34,107 bases of DNA from Pseudorhodoplanes sp. (GTDB lineage: Bacteria; Pseudomonadota; Alphaproteobacteria; Rhizobiales; Xanthobacteraceae). The notes below the pieces were generated by a model that worked only from the letters and a program-made list of their open reading frames with translations, was not told where the DNA came from and did no database searches. Both the position numbers and the translations under genes were made by a program. Shown here in pieces: positions 15,558 to 22,116 of the stretch. The stretch spans positions 1 to 34,107 of the forward strand of contig JACAEG010000258.1 in NCBI GenBank assembly GCA_013388965.1, in the 5' to 3' direction. The stretch's first letter is position 1, and the number at the start of each line of letters is the position of its first letter.

Positions 15558-16358
15558 TCACCACCAGCGATGGAAGTGATGCACCGGCCCATGGCCCTTG
15601 CCGATCGACAGCCGGTCGGAGGCGGCGATGGCCGCGGTCACATAGGCCTTGGCCTCGCGAACGCTCTCCGCGAGATCGAGTCCCTTGGCAAGCCCGGCCG
15701 CAATTGCCGACGAGAGCGTGCAACCGGTGCCGTGGGTGTTCGACGTCGCAACCCGCCCGGCCGCGAGCCGGGCGACGGCGTTCGGCTCCACCAGCAGATC
15801 GACGCTTTCCGCACCCGAAGCGTGTCCACCCTTGACCAGAACGGCGCGGCAGCCGAGCGCGAGAATTCTCTCGCCCTGCTCGCGCATCTCGCTCTCGCTG
15901 GTCGCGACGGCCGTCTCGAGGATGGCGGCTGCCTCCGGAAGGTTCGGCGTGACGACGAGCGCGCGCGGAATGAGAATCGTGCGCAGCACCGCGATCGCTT
16001 CCGGCGCCAGCAGACGGTCGCCCGAGGCAGCCACCATCACCGGGTCAAGCACGACATTCGTCTGCCGGTATTGCGCGAGCCCGTCCGCCACCGTGCGGAT
16101 GGCGTCCGGCTGCGAGAGCATGCCGATCTTCACCGCCCCGACGGCGAGATCGGAAAATACCGCATCGATCTGCGCCGCGATGAAAGCCGGCGGAACGTCG
16201 TGGATGGCGGTGACGCCGCGCGTGTTCTGCGCGGTCAGGGCCGCGATGACGGACGCGCCGTAGACACCGAGTGCGGAAAAGGTCTTGAGATCGGCCTGAA
16301 TGCCCGCGCCGCCGCCCGAATCCGACCCGGCGATGGTTACGGCGATGGGTGTCCTCAT
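15558..16358 (-). CDS. thiD: Bifunctional hydroxymethylpyrimidine kinase/phosphomethylpyrimidine kinase
   Basis: A 266-residue ribokinase-family enzyme that phosphorylates HMP twice to HMP diphosphate for thiamine synthesis. The start carries the substrate loop IAGSDSGGGAGIQAD. DPVMVA is near residue 105. VVTPNLPEA lies in the middle, and the anion-hole motif THGTGCTLSSA with catalytic Asp neighbours is near residue 205. All are typical of ThiD. The start overlaps the thiE stop by ATGA, implying translational coupling. It is the last gene of the riboswitch-controlled thiM-thiE-thiD salvage operon. There is no fused ThiE or TenA domain. Confidence 0.97.
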   Translation of the reverse strand: MRTPIAVTIAGSDSGGGAGIQADLKTFSALGVYGASVIAALTAQNTRGVTAIHDVPPAFIAAQIDAVFSDLAVGAVKIGMLSQPDAIRTVADGLAQYRQTNVVLDPVMVAASGDRLLAPEAIAVLRTILIPRALVVTPNLPEAAAILETAVATSESEMREQGERILALGCRAVLVKGGHASGAESVDLLVEPNAVARLAAGRVATSNTHGTGCTLSSAIAAGLAKGLDLAESVREAKAYVTAAIAASDRLSIGKGHGPVHHFHRWW

Positions 16359-17017
16359 GCGCCTTTCCGCTCCGCCAGCGCACGATCCACGATGCCGCGC
16401 AAAATCGCCGCCGCCCGCTTCGGTTCCGGCGCGCGGGAGAGCGCGGAAATGACGGCGATGCCGTCTGCGCCCGCGGCGATCACCGCCGCCGCATTTCGCT
16501 CGTCGATGCCGGCGATGGCGCCCGCAGGCATATCCGGGGCGCGCTTGCGGATCATCTCCGAAAGCGCGCGCAGGCCATCCGTCCCGATCGGCGGGTCGGG
16601 ATTGTCCTTGGACGCGGTCGCAAACACGCCGCCGATGCAGACATAGTCGAGCAATTCCAGCCGCGCGGCCCGCACCTGCTCCTCCGTCTTGATCGACAGG
16701 CCGATGATCGCGTCGGGTCCGAGCAGTCGCCGCGCGTCGGCGACCGGCATGTCGTCCCAGCCGACATGCACGCCATCGGCCTGTGCGGCGAGCGCGACAT
16801 CGACCCTGTCATTGATGACCAGAGGGACACCCGATCCTTCCAGCGCCGCGCGGATGGCACGCGCCGATTCAATCATCAGGCGGGTCGAGGACGCCTTGTC
16901 GCGCAACTGGATCAGGGTCGCGCCGCCCGCCGCCAATTCGCGCGCAAGCGCGGCGAGATCGCGTCCGTCCGAATGCTGCGGATCGACAAGCGCGTAAAGG
17001 CGAAGATCCGGACGCAT
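16355..17017 (-). CDS. thiE: Thiamine-phosphate synthase
   Basis: A 220-residue TIM-barrel enzyme joining HMP diphosphate and hydroxyethylthiazole phosphate into thiamine phosphate. Conserved points are LIQLRDK near residue 35, INDRVDVAL near residue 77 and GVHVGWDDM near 92, the last matching the family pattern GVHxGqxDl. GLSIKT and YVCIGGVFAT follow, with GIDERNAAAV near the end. A variant point is the IGGVFAT where many ThiE proteins have xGPIFxT. The ATG follows the thiM stop with no gap (TGAATG), and the stop overlaps the thiD start, so the three genes form one translational unit. Confidence 0.95.
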   Translation of the reverse strand: MRPDLRLYALVDPQHSDGRDLAALARELAAGGATLIQLRDKASSTRLMIESARAIRAALEGSGVPLVINDRVDVALAAQADGVHVGWDDMPVADARRLLGPDAIIGLSIKTEEQVRAARLELLDYVCIGGVFATASKDNPDPPIGTDGLRALSEMIRKRAPDMPAGAIAGIDERNAAAVIAAGADGIAVISALSRAPEPKRAAAILRGIVDRALAERKGA

Positions 17018-17815
17018 TCAGGACACCCGGGCCCGCGCGGAAAGCGTTTCCGCGTCGAGACGATAGAGTGCGTCGAGAATGGTGGCGGCGAAGCTGCCCG
17101 GTCCCTCCGACCGCTTGCCCGCGATCTCGCCCGCAATGTTGAGCATCAGGAGTGCCGCAACGGCGGCGGCAAAGGGATCGTCGTCCACCGCAAGACAAGC
17201 CGCCGTGAGCGCGGAAGCCGCGCAGCCCATTGCGGTGACATGGGCCATGAAGGGATGGCCATTCGCAACGGTGGCGATGCGCGTGCCGTCGGTCACGATG
17301 TCGGCTGCGCCCGTCAGCGCCAGGACCGTGCCATGCTCCCCCGCATGCGCGACCAGGTTGGACGGTATCGGCTCCAGGCCCGACACGGCGCAGAATTCCG
17401 GACCGTTGAGCCGGACGATGGCGGGCCTGCGCGCCAGCAGTGCGCGCGCAAAGCGTGTCCGCGCATCCGAGCGGTCGATCAGGACGGGATCGAGCACCCA
17501 GGGGCGCTGCATGCCGGCTGAGACCGACAACGCGACATCCACAGCGCCGCGCCGTTCCTCATCGAAGGTGCCGAGATTGACTAGCAGCGCATCGGCACAC
17601 GCGACGAAATCCCCAACCTCCTCCGGCGAGGTCGTCATCGTGGGCAACGCGCCCGCGGCCAGCAGCACATTCGCGGTAAAGGCCTGCGCGACCGTATTGG
17701 TGATGCAATGCACGCGCGGATGGCCCGCGCGCAGGCGCGCAAGAACATCGCCCGCCCGCTTCGTCAGGTCGCCGGCAGCGCCCCTGGCATGACCCGTCTT
17801 CGTGGACACCAGCAT
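17018..17815 (-). CDS. thiM: Hydroxyethylthiazole kinase
   Basis: A 265-residue kinase of the ribokinase-like fold that phosphorylates salvaged hydroxyethylthiazole. It has VHCITNTVAQ and the N-terminal ANVLLAAGALP, SPEEVGDF, WVLDPVLI, and LNGPEF. The active-site Cys is in TAMGCAASA near the C-terminal third. ATG 17815 is chosen because it stands 6 bp after the GGAGGGAG that forms both the ribosome site and the 3' end of the TPP riboswitch. The in-frame ATG at 17836 would lie inside the riboswitch. As the first gene of thiM-thiE-thiD it indicates salvage of thiazole and pyrimidine rather than full synthesis; thiC, thiG and thiO are not in the window. Confidence 0.96.
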   Translation of the reverse strand: MLVSTKTGHARGAAGDLTKRAGDVLARLRAGHPRVHCITNTVAQAFTANVLLAAGALPTMTTSPEEVGDFVACADALLVNLGTFDEERRGAVDVALSVSAGMQRPWVLDPVLIDRSDARTRFARALLARRPAIVRLNGPEFCAVSGLEPIPSNLVAHAGEHGTVLALTGAADIVTDGTRIATVANGHPFMAHVTAMGCAASALTAACLAVDDDPFAAAVAALLMLNIAGEIAGKRSEGPGSFAATILDALYRLDAETLSARARVS

Positions 17816-17820
17816 CTCTG

Positions 17821-17911
17821 CTCCCTCCGCCGGCATAACCCGGATCAGGTTCGACGGGTTGGCGTCCTGCGCCTCTCAGTCCGCCGGACGGCCCGGCGGA
17901 CACCCCGCGAG
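17821..17911 (-). ncRNA. TPP riboswitch (THI element)
   Basis: On the minus strand, in order: GGGGTG of P1/P2, a GC-rich P3 hairpin region, the invariant CTGAGAG (17878 to 17872), AACCCG, then CGAACCTGATC (17852 to 17842), GGGTTATGCC and GGCGGAGGGAG. These are the conserved blocks of the TPP aptamer. The 3' GGAGGGAG lies 6 bp before the thiM ATG, so it doubles as the Shine-Dalgarno sequence. Ligand binding should hide it and block translation, the usual mechanism in Gram-negative bacteria. Confidence 0.96.
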
Positions 17912-17922
17912 ATTGCGCGGTC

Positions 17923-17951
17923 TACCTAGTCGCAACGGCGGCGCAGGGCAA
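17923..17951 (-). promoter_or_regulatory. Putative sigma-70 promoter of the thiM operon
   Basis: On the minus strand TTGCCC (17951 to 17946) and TAGGTA (17928 to 17923) are separated by exactly 17 bp. Transcription would start near 17916, just before the riboswitch, which fits well. Confidence 0.55.
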
Positions 17952-18023
17952 GGCTTCGCGCCGTTTGCACCTGCGAAGCCGCGGGCGCTATGGTTGCGCC
18001 GCCGGCTTCGTGAGGACATTTCC

Positions 18024-18605
18024 ATGCGCCGTCTGACGCTCGCCACAGCCCTCCTCCTGCTCGCTCCGGCCGCCGCCTTCGCCCATGCCGGTGAAGGAAT
18101 TGCAGGTGGCTTTGTCGGCGGCTTTCTGCATCCGCTGCTCGGCCCCGACCATGTGGCGGCAATGGTTGCGGTCGGCCTGTGGGGCGCCTTCCTTGGCGCT
18201 CCCGCGATCGTCCTGCTGCCGGTCATCTTTCCCCTCGTGATGGCCTGCGGCGGCATTCTCGGAATTCTGGGCGTGCCCCTGCCCGGGGTCGAGATCGGCA
18301 TCGCGCTGTCGGCGGCCGTGCTCGGTCTGATGGTCGCGCTGGCGGCGCGGCCGCCGCTCTGGGTTGCCGCGCTCATCGTCGGCACCTTTGCAATCTTCCA
18401 CGGCTATGCACACGGCGCCGAATTCCCGGACGGCGCCGATGCCGTGGCGTTCTTCGCGGGCTTTGTGATCGCGACCGGCCTTCTGCATCTGTGCGGCATC
18501 GCTTTCGGGTTGCTTGCCTCCTGGCCGAATGGCCGCATCGCCGTGCGGCTCGCCGGCAGCGCGATTGCGGCGGCCGGCATCGTGTTTCTGGTGCAGCTTG
18601 CATGA
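18024..18605 (+). CDS. HupE/UreJ family membrane protein (nickel/cobalt uptake type)
   Basis: A 193-residue membrane protein with a signal peptide (cleavage after AFAHA region, about residue 20) and six helices. It has the family hallmark HPLLGPDHVAAMVAVG near residue 33 and a second conserved segment FHGYAHGAE near residue 130, whose His residues are thought to bind metal. HupE and UreJ proteins carry nickel or cobalt across the inner membrane for hydrogenase, urease or cobalamin. No urease, hydrogenase or cobalamin gene is in the window, so the metal is open. ATG 18024 has GAGGA seven bases upstream. The stop overlaps the start of a second, divergent relative. Confidence 0.92.
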   Translation: MRRLTLATALLLLAPAAAFAHAGEGIAGGFVGGFLHPLLGPDHVAAMVAVGLWGAFLGAPAIVLLPVIFPLVMACGGILGILGVPLPGVEIGIALSAAVLGLMVALAARPPLWVAALIVGTFAIFHGYAHGAEFPDGADAVAFFAGFVIATGLLHLCGIAFGLLASWPNGRIAVRLAGSAIAAAGIVFLVQLA

Positions 18606-19195
18606 TGCGGATGCGGGCGGCGTTCGCCGCCCTTGTGCTGCTCGCGGCGCCGGAGGCGGCGCAGGCGCATGTCGTGATCGAAGGCATGAGCGGGTTTTCC
18701 GGCGGATTGCTGCATCCCTTGCTCGTGCCCGCACACATCCTTGCGCTGCTGGGAGGCGGGCTGATGGCGGGTTGCCAGTCCAGGCGCGACGGGATTGCAC
18801 TGATCGCGATCTTCGCGGGCTCGCTCGGGGTCGCATCGGGCCTCGTCGCGACAGCCTATGCGGCACAGGAGCCCGGACTGGTCCTGCTTGCGGCCACTGC
18901 GATCGCAGGTCTCGGCGCAGCCTATGGCCGCCCGCTGCCGCTGCCGGCGAGCGCAATCGTGGTCGGGCTCGTTGCCATCGCGCTTCTGCTCGATTCCGTA
19001 CCGGCGGTGCCGTCCCGCGCGGAGACCATGCTGGCGCTCTCGGGGACCGCGCTGACCGCCATCGCCCTGTTTGCGTTCGTGACCATGCTGTCCGTGGCCG
19101 CGAGGCCCGGCTGGCCGCGGACCGGGATCCGCATTGCGGGCTCATGGTGCGCGGCGAGCGCGCTGCTCGTTCTCGTCGCGCAACTGGCGCGATGA
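18602..19195 (+). CDS. Divergent HupE/UreJ-like membrane protein
   Basis: A 197-residue membrane protein with a signal peptide ending AAQAHV and about six helices. It resembles the gene before it: the export signal is followed by a His at the mature N-terminus, and FSGGLLHPLLVPAHILALLGGG stands in the place of HPLLGPDH. The conserved Asp before His is Ala here, and the second FHGYAHG motif is missing. It is also Pro/Leu/Ala-rich in the second half. The start overlaps the previous stop (ATGA), so the two are translationally coupled and may work as a pair. Whether it still carries metal or acts as a partner subunit is unknown. Confidence 0.85.
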   Translation: MMRMRAAFAALVLLAAPEAAQAHVVIEGMSGFSGGLLHPLLVPAHILALLGGGLMAGCQSRRDGIALIAIFAGSLGVASGLVATAYAAQEPGLVLLAATAIAGLGAAYGRPLPLPASAIVVGLVAIALLLDSVPAVPSRAETMLALSGTALTAIALFAFVTMLSVAARPGWPRTGIRIAGSWCAASALLVLVAQLAR

Positions 19196-19268
19196 ATGTC
19201 CCCCGGCTTGTCAAGCCGCCGCGATTTTGCTGGATTGCGGGGCGCCCGGGAGCGGGCTGGAGGCAGGA

Positions 19269-19505
19269 ATGATTCCGTTTTTCGTCCAGATCAAGTGTCA
19301 GCTCGGCAAATCGTACGAAGTCGCCAATCATCTGGCCGATGCCGAAATCGCCTCGGAAATCTATTCCACCGCCGGCCATTACGACCTGCTGTGCAAGTTC
19401 TACGTCGACGAAAAGACCGATATCGGCCATTTCGTGAACGAGAAGATCCAGGTCATTCCGGGCATCCAGGACACGCTGACCATCATCACCTTCAAGGCGT
19501 TCTGA
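19269..19505 (+). CDS. Stand-alone Lrp/AsnC ligand-binding (RAM) domain protein
   Basis: Only 78 residues: the alpha/beta sandwich of the Lrp/AsnC effector domain without the DNA-binding helix-turn-helix. The pattern is a first strand IPFFVQIKC, a helix VANHLADAEI, SEIYSTAGHYDLLCKFYVD, then the end IPGIQDTLTIITFKAF, which is typical. Such proteins (SraA/DUF-like Lrp relatives) form rings that bind amino acids and may modulate full-length Lrp proteins. ATG 19269 follows GGAGGCAGG. Its stop is 7 bp from the convergent DMT transporter stop. Longer upstream frame has no Lrp-like sequence, so the short form is real and not a truncated gene. Confidence 0.9.
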   Translation: MIPFFVQIKCQLGKSYEVANHLADAEIASEIYSTAGHYDLLCKFYVDEKTDIGHFVNEKIQVIPGIQDTLTIITFKAF

Positions 19506-19512
19506 TCGCGGA

Positions 19513-20439
19513 TCAGCCGGGGCCCGGCTGGCCCTCGACCTCATGCGGCCGCTTCAGGCCGAGCTGCCGCTCGCGGTAGATCACGAACAATCCCGCGCCG
19601 ACCACGATCACCGAGCCGATGAACACGAGCAGGTGCGGGACCTCGCCGAACACGAAATAGCCGAGCAGAAAGACCCAGAGCATGATCGTGTAGCCGAATG
19701 GCGCAACGAGCGACGCGGGCCCGAAACGGTAGCTCTCGGTCAGCAAAATATGCGCGATGCCGCCGAATATGCCGGTCGCGATCAGCGCCGCCAATTGCAT
19801 CGGCGTCGGCCAGACCCAGCCGAAAGGCAGCGTGGCCAGTCCGGCTATGGCGCAGATGATGGAGAAGTAGAACACGATCGAGGCCGTCGTCTCGCTGTCG
19901 GTCAGCCGGCGCGTCTGGATCACCGCGCCCGAATTGAACACGGCGGCCCCGATCGCGCACAGGCTGCCGATCGCAGCCACGCTGTATGCCGCCCCCGAGA
20001 AGATCGAGAGATTGAATTGCGGCCAGAGCATCACGAGCACGCCGAAAAAGCCGATGAAGACCGCCGTCCAGCGATAGAGCCGCACGTGCTCGTTCAGATA
20101 GATTGCCGACAGGGCAACGGTGATGAAGGGCGAGGCGAACGAGATCGCAGTGGCCTCGACCAGCGGCAAGCGCGCCAGCGAGGCAAAGTTCAGGAACATG
20201 CCGCCGATGCTGAACAGACCGCGCCCGACATGCCCGAGCGGCCGCTTGGTGCGGACGGCATCGCGCAATTCGCCGCGCCAGGCATAGACAAGGACGACCG
20301 GGATGATGGCGAAGAAGGCGCGAAAGAAGACGACCTGCCCGACAGGCACCACCTCGCCGGCATAGCGCACGAGGGTCGACATCCCCGCGAACAGAACCGA
20401 CGCGACCAGCGTCAGCGTGATGGCGCGCAGCACATTCAC
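19513..20439 (-). CDS. DMT superfamily transporter (EamA domains)
   Basis: A 308-residue inner-membrane protein with ten predicted helices in two EamA repeats. The first repeat holds FFRAFFAIIPV and LPLVEATAISFASPFIT, the second HILLTESYRFGPASLVAPFGY and the end GYFVFGEVP. These are typical of drug/metabolite exporters of the RhaT/EamA branch, some of which carry amino acids or S-adenosylmethionine; the substrate here cannot be told. The start codon is GTG 20439, with GCGGGA a short way upstream. It begins 18 bp after the dihaem cytochrome c stop on the same strand. Confidence 0.9.
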   Translation of the reverse strand: MNVLRAITLTLVASVLFAGMSTLVRYAGEVVPVGQVVFFRAFFAIIPVVLVYAWRGELRDAVRTKRPLGHVGRGLFSIGGMFLNFASLARLPLVEATAISFASPFITVALSAIYLNEHVRLYRWTAVFIGFFGVLVMLWPQFNLSIFSGAAYSVAAIGSLCAIGAAVFNSGAVIQTRRLTDSETTASIVFYFSIICAIAGLATLPFGWVWPTPMQLAALIATGIFGGIAHILLTESYRFGPASLVAPFGYTIMLWVFLLGYFVFGEVPHLLVFIGSVIVVGAGLFVIYRERQLGLKRPHEVEGQPGPG

Positions 20440-20457
20440 GATGGCAGTCCCGCGATG

Positions 20458-21375
20458 CTACCTGCGCTGCGGCCGCGGCGGCCCCTCGACCGGCGGCAGC
20501 GACTTGAGATAGGCCGCCATCGCTGCCCGATCGGACGCCGGCAATTGCGAGACATTGCGGATGACGGGCACCATCGAGCCGAGAATCGGCCGTCCGTCCG
20601 GCTTGTCGCCGAATTCGAAAAACTGCGCGATGTCATCCTCGGACCAATTGCCCAGCCCGGCCTGGGTGATGTTCGGAACCCACCCCTGGCCTTCCAGATC
20701 GGGACCGCCCGCGAATCTCTGGCGGACCACGATGCCTCCGAGAACATTGCGCGGCGAATGGCATTCGGCGCAATGGCCCGGGCCGTTGACGAGGTATGCG
20801 CCGCGATTCCATTGCGTTGTCTGCGCGGCATCGGGCCGGAACGGACGGCCGTCGAGGAAGAAAAGCTTCCAGAGGCCCAATGCCCGCCGGATATTGAAGG
20901 GGAACCCCAGTTCATGCTCCTGCACGCGCCCTTGCTCGGCCGGGAGCGTCCTGATGTAGGCGAAGAGATCGCGCAGATCGGGGATGCTCATGCGCTGGTA
21001 CGAGGTGTAGGGAAAGGCCGGATAATAGTGTCGCCCGTCGGGCGAGGTGCCCTTCTGCATCGCGGTGACAAACTGCGCCTCGGTCCAGCCGCCGATGCCG
21101 TCGCGGCGGTCCGACGAGATGTTTGGGACATGGAAGGTGCCGAATGGCGATTTCAGCGCGAGCCCGCCGCCGAGCCGCGTGCGATCGTCCTGACCGGGCG
21201 TCGCATGGCAGGACGCGCAGCCGCCGGCGAAGAACATGGTCTTGCCGTTCGCGAGATCGGGCGTGTGCGCGCCGAGCGCGCTTTCCGGCACGGTCTTCGG
21301 GATCGTGGCCAGCCAGAACAGGCCGGCGCCGATCAGGCCAAGCGCGAAGACAGCAACAGCCATTCTGCGAAGCAT
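20458..21375 (-). CDS. Dihaem cytochrome c, membrane-anchored
   Basis: A 305-residue protein with an N-terminal hydrophobic segment (residues 5-24) that is either an uncleaved anchor or a signal peptide, and two haem c sites, CASCH near residue 53 and CAECH near residue 205. Axial Met candidates follow each site. The layout matches the cytochrome c subunits of alcohol or aldehyde dehydrogenases and related periplasmic dehydrogenases, which pass electrons to the respiratory chain. It is followed by the DMT transporter gene and preceded on the same strand by a cytochrome c' gene and a molybdenum dehydrogenase subunit, a possible electron donor. Confidence 0.92.
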   Translation of the reverse strand: MLRRMAVAVFALGLIGAGLFWLATIPKTVPESALGAHTPDLANGKTMFFAGGCASCHATPGQDDRTRLGGGLALKSPFGTFHVPNISSDRRDGIGGWTEAQFVTAMQKGTSPDGRHYYPAFPYTSYQRMSIPDLRDLFAYIRTLPAEQGRVQEHELGFPFNIRRALGLWKLFFLDGRPFRPDAAQTTQWNRGAYLVNGPGHCAECHSPRNVLGGIVVRQRFAGGPDLEGQGWVPNITQAGLGNWSEDDIAQFFEFGDKPDGRPILGSMVPVIRNVSQLPASDRAAMAAYLKSLPPVEGPPRPQRR

Positions 21376-21392
21376 CAGGCGTCTCTTGCGAC

Positions 21393-21475
21393 GTCATGGC
21401 CGGGCCGCCGCGTCTGCGACGGGACCCGGCAAATCGTCTCTTGCAATGAAGGATGCGCGGGTCGGGCCCGCGCAT
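21393..21475. repeat. REP/RIME-like paired palindromes between cytochrome genes
   Basis: The right arm is ATGCGCGGG-TCGGG-CCCGCGCAT (21453-21475), a perfect 9-bp stem. The left arm (from about 21393) reads ATGGCCGGG, then a longer loop and CCCGG. This is the same architecture as the element at 30591-30672 and as intergenic palindromic repeats common in rhizobial genomes. Confidence 0.55.
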
Positions 21476-21496
21476 GACAGGCGTATGGCGCCGCTT

Positions 21497-21961
21497 TCAG
21501 TTCTTGATCAGATAGGCCTCGTGGCAGCCGTCACATTGCTTGCGGATTTCGGCATAGGCCGGCTTGAGCGTGTCCACGCTGGTGATCTTGCCGCGAAGGC
21601 CGGCCGCGTCCTGTCCGAGCTTGGCGAAGCGCGCATCGAAAGCCGGCTTCTCCGTCCAGATCTTGTCGGACGTTCGGAAATCCTCGCCGGGCTTGGTGCC
21701 GGAGACCGATCCGGGGGGAAACAGCGCAGGGAGCTTCTGCGTGCTTTCGACGAACTGCGTCAGCGCGGCATTGACCTTCGCCTGATCGTAGGCCTCCTGT
21801 CCGCGCTGCATGCGATTGAGCGACCCGTAGATGAAGCTGCCCATCGCCTTCATCTGGTCGCGCCGCGCGGCAATCGGATCGGATTGCGCGACGACAGCAG
21901 ACGTCGTGATCGCGACGGCGGTGGCGGCAATGGCGGCGATGACAATCGAGCGAACCTGCAT
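21497..21961 (-). CDS. Cytochrome c'-type protein
   Basis: A 154-residue exported protein: signal peptide with cleavage near AVVAQS (residue 26), a four-helix bundle region starting ARRDQMKAMG, and a single haem motif CDGCH eleven residues from the C-terminus. A C-terminal CxxCH in a helical bundle is diagnostic for cytochrome c'. Class members bind nitric oxide or act in stress defence and electron transfer. ATG 21961 has AGGGGAAG upstream and begins directly at the signal peptide; the longer frame to 22042 is rejected for that reason. It sits on the same strand between the molybdenum dehydrogenase subunit and the dihaem cytochrome c. Confidence 0.92.
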   Translation of the reverse strand: MQVRSIVIAAIAATAVAITTSAVVAQSDPIAARRDQMKAMGSFIYGSLNRMQRGQEAYDQAKVNAALTQFVESTQKLPALFPPGSVSGTKPGEDFRTSDKIWTEKPAFDARFAKLGQDAAGLRGKITSVDTLKPAYAEIRKQCDGCHEAYLIKN

Positions 21962-22116
21962 CTGGCTTCCCCTGCTGGCGGGCAGCCCGACTGCGGCCCG
22001 CATTCGAACAGGAATTATTCTAGGGCCGCCGCGCCGTTCCATGAAGAGCGCGATTCACCTTCCGGCGCGCCCTCACGGGTTGTTGACCCATCATCGACTG
22101 CGGCGGGTCGCCACAG

